From Pneumocystis sp. 'macacae' (Eukaryota; Ascomycota; Pneumocystomycetes; Pneumocystales; Pneumocystaceae), in assembly GCA_018127085.1 (NCBI GenBank), contig CM030722.1, positions 496,001 to 560,000 of the forward strand: a DNA stretch of 64,000 bases, given 5' to 3'. The translations under genes were made by a program, and so were the position numbers. Numbering within the stretch: the first letter of the stretch is position 1; each line of letters starts with the position of its first letter. The notes beneath the pieces were generated by a model, which did no database searches, was not told where the DNA came from, and was given only the letters and a program-made list of their open reading frames with translations. Shown here piece by piece: positions 61,305-64,000 of the stretch.

Positions 61305-62734
61305 AGCAAAAATAATATTTATTAATGTTTATTAATATTTTTATGAAATATTTTTAACAATAATTATATAAAATTAATAATCATTTATGGAAGTATAAAA
61401 ATTATTTGAATATTTTTTAGAAAATAAACACGGGGGCTCTTAAGTTATGAATATTAAGTAATAAATTATAGTTTAAAATTTGATTTACTTTTTTTATTTT
61501 TAAATTATTTAGAATACAAATTTAATTGAATATATTAGATAAATATGTTTGTATAATTGTTTTCAAAAATTATTCTTTTTTAAGAAACATGTTATTACTA
61601 TTTTTTTTATATGTTATTTTTTTAAAGAAATTCAAATTTTGTTTTTAAAAACAGTTTTTTATACAAAGAAAATATTTTGAATAATCAAAAATATCTTGAA
61701 TAGTTTTATAGATATATATTAATATAAATAATATAAAAAAATTTAAAAAATACTATGAATTTAATAAAACGAAATATAAAAAATCAAAGAATTTTTGCAG
61801 AAATGAAGAAAACAAAAAAAAAACATTTAAGTCTTTTAAAAAAATAGCGGAAAGTATCTATATTTTTAAATATTGACTAAAAATAAACAAAATACTTGTT
61901 TTTTTCAAAAACGCATTTGATATAAAAAATTAAAATCAATTGAATATCATAAAAAGTATAAAGTCTTTTTGAAAGCGTTAAAAATATAATTTAGAAGATA
62001 AGAATTTATAGACTAAGACTCAACAAATTCTTCAGAATTAATCAAAATAATAACAAAACTTATGCTAAAGATATACAAAAAAATTATAAACTAAAAAAAT
62101 AAAAACTTCGAATTAATGAGCAATTTAAATAGATAAATTTCAAAAAATGATTATTATATTTAAATATTTTTGTAATTCGAATTATTTTAAAGAAAAATAG
62201 CAAAAATTTTGAAAAAAAATAATACCTAAATGATTTTAACTCTACATTTTGCTTAATAAAAACAAATATAAAATCAATTAATGAATATATAAAATAGTTT
62301 AAAATAAAAAATAGATAATGAAAATTTTAGTTATATTTTTGAGAAAATTTTATAAAAAACTTTGATAAAACAAAAATGAAATTGAAACAAAAAATCAATA
62401 TTCATATTTACAAAAATATAATAGAAGGTGAAAAATAACAAAAAAGTATATAAGGATGAATTATAAAAAATACTACCAATAAGATCATATTATCTAAAAT
62501 TTTTATTGTATTTAAAAATAATTTTCTAGAAAAATTTATACATCTAAAAATACAAACTCAATAGAAAACTAAAACATTTAGATATAGTATAAAATAATAT
62601 TTATCTGTTTATTTATCAAGAGTCCATTATTTAGTTGTTATCGTTTATCAATGTTTTTGAGAATCATTTTTCTCTATATTCGATATCAAATATGAAGCAT
62701 TTTTTATAAAAGTTATTGTTTATTACCATTATAA
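61305..62734. other. AT-rich spacer between the two Msg genes
   Basis: About 1.4 kb, extremely AT-rich, no coding frame of interest, no telomere-type repeat. Presumably the 3' region of the first and promoter of the second Msg gene. Confidence 0.5.
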
Positions 62735-64000
62735 ATGAAAATATTTGTCTTAGTCAAAATTCTTGGTGTAGCACATGCTTTTTCGGAAAATATTGGTATA
62801 ATTTTTTTTTCTTTTCATTTTTAATTTTTTTTAGAATTTCTTCATAAAAGGTCTACTTCATTAAATCCATTAAAAAATCTGCAATTAATTTCACTAAGGT
62901 ATGAAAATCTTTAGTTAATATAAAAATGTGAAAAGTTGATATTTTTTATCTAGTAAAGAAAAAATTTTTGCTTTAATCCTAAAAAAAAATACTCTAAATG
63001 GTCAATGTCAAGCAAAACTACAAGAATACTGTGAGAAATTAGAAAATATTGGTCATGTTAAAACTATTATACAAAGCTTTCATCCAGGGATAAAAAACTT
63101 CTGTGATAAAACAAGATATAAAGATACATGCAATGACTTTCAAAAGAGCCTTCCAACATATTGTGAAGGAATTAAAAAAAGTATAGAAGGTTCCACTAAA
63201 AAATTTCCTATTCCTCACTACGAGTGTCAAATACAAACTGATTGCATTTTTATAGAGGAAGCATGTTCAGAAAAATTGAAAGAACAATGTAATAATTTAA
63301 GAAGTTTATGTAAAGAAACAAAACGGGATAATCTGAGAACGGATTTTCTTTTAAGAGCATTTTCTGGAAATTTGAAAACACAAGAAGATTGCGAAAAAGT
63401 AATTAATAAGAAATGTCTTATATTCATGGGAGAAAGCGATGAGCTAATGGAATTTTGTTTATCTTCAAATAGATGTCAAGATCTCATGAGTCTAATAAGA
63501 ACTAAATGCATTAATTTAAAGCTTTATATAGGAGGACCTAGAAATACTAAAATGTCAAAAGAAGTCTGTAATTTATTTTTTAAAGATTGTTATTTTCATA
63601 AATCAAACTGCAATAATACTTTTGAAGATGATTGTAAAAAATTGGAGGAAGAATGTAGAGGAGAGGGAGAATATACACCATTTAGTTTAACGTTTAATCC
63701 GTTAGAAAAGGAGATTACACTAATAGAGGAAATACAATACAAAGAATTATTTGAGAGTGAAATTGGAAAACCAGGAATAAAAGATATGATTGATCTTCTG
63801 TCATTACTAGTAAAAAACGATGTAGATACTTGTGAAACTAGTGTTAATGACTGTTATGAATTTTGTAGCTCTTTACCTGAATTGAAAGATCTATATGACG
63901 GCACTAAAAAAAAAATGAATGAAAGTAAAAAAGAGATCTGTACTGGGCTAAGAAATAATCTAGAATACAGATGTAGGGCTTTGAAGTCAAAATTACATGG
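62735..64000 (+). CDS. Msg-superfamily surface glycoprotein (5' part, runs off the edge)
   Basis: Second Msg-family gene in the same orientation. Exons 62735..62795, 62835..62898, 62954..64000 and beyond; at least 390 codons, open to the edge. Residues 1-16 form a signal peptide (MKIFVLVKILGVAHAF) followed by SEN, as in the first copy (FSEN). Regular Cys spacing: CQAKLQEYCEKLE, CNDFQKSLPTYC, CSEKLKEQC, CRGEGE. Proteins and intron number differ from the first copy (two introns, 39 and 55 bases, against one), so this is a diverged relative, not a recent duplicate. Confidence 0.82.

Overview
The window looks like a chromosome-end segment of a Pneumocystis genome (Taphrinomycotina, lung-dwelling fungi). 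The evidence is the mostly very AT-rich DNA, compact genes split by about 120 tiny GT-AG introns (mostly 35-55 bases), fungal housekeeping proteins, and two cysteine-rich genes of the Pneumocystis major surface glycoprotein (Msg) superfamily at the right edge. Exon structures were joined by eye from splice signals, reading frame and family resemblance; no search or RNA data was available.

Left part (1-8.8 kb): MON2 runs leftwards off the edge. It shares a 22-base gap between start codons with MMS2, which runs rightwards. From about 2.8 to 7.3 kb the DNA changes from AT-rich to very GC-rich, in the middle of the MON2 reading frame. This island holds the 5' half of MON2, all of MMS2, a purine-pyrimidine repeat tract and two unrecognised genes; a third unrecognised ORF lies just beyond it. 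The strand bias of G over C flips near the MON2/MMS2 promoter.

Middle part (8.8-55.9 kb): a dense housekeeping array. Translation and RNA genes are mitochondrial uL2 and uS11, THO subunit Tho3, RNase P subunit p40, tRNA ligase, SF3a2, a La-related protein, CFIm25, a tRNA-Arg(TCT) and the Gcn2 regulator Yih1. Membrane traffic and signalling genes are a Vrl1-type VPS9/ankyrin/PX protein, Npr3 (GATOR1), Vps37 (ESCRT-I), Sft2 and a Heh/LEM-type inner nuclear membrane protein. Metabolic genes are S-adenosylhomocysteine hydrolase, dephospho-CoA kinase and glycogen synthase. Chaperone and N-terminal modification genes are Sgt2, a DNAJC11-like J-protein and the NatA subunit Naa15. Gene control is represented by a Sir2-family deacetylase and a bHLH factor. 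Two further proteins are not recognised. Neighbours are often packed tightly (20 bases between the CFIm25 and CAB5 stop codons). Between clusters lie AT-rich stretches with no visible gene.

Right part (55.9-64 kb): a 2.3-kb AT-rich gene desert, then two tandem Msg-family genes. Each has its own signal-peptide exon. The first is complete (1027 aa, Ser/Thr/Pro-rich stalk, hydrophobic C-end); the second runs off the edge. This fits a subtelomere, with the chromosome end to the right.
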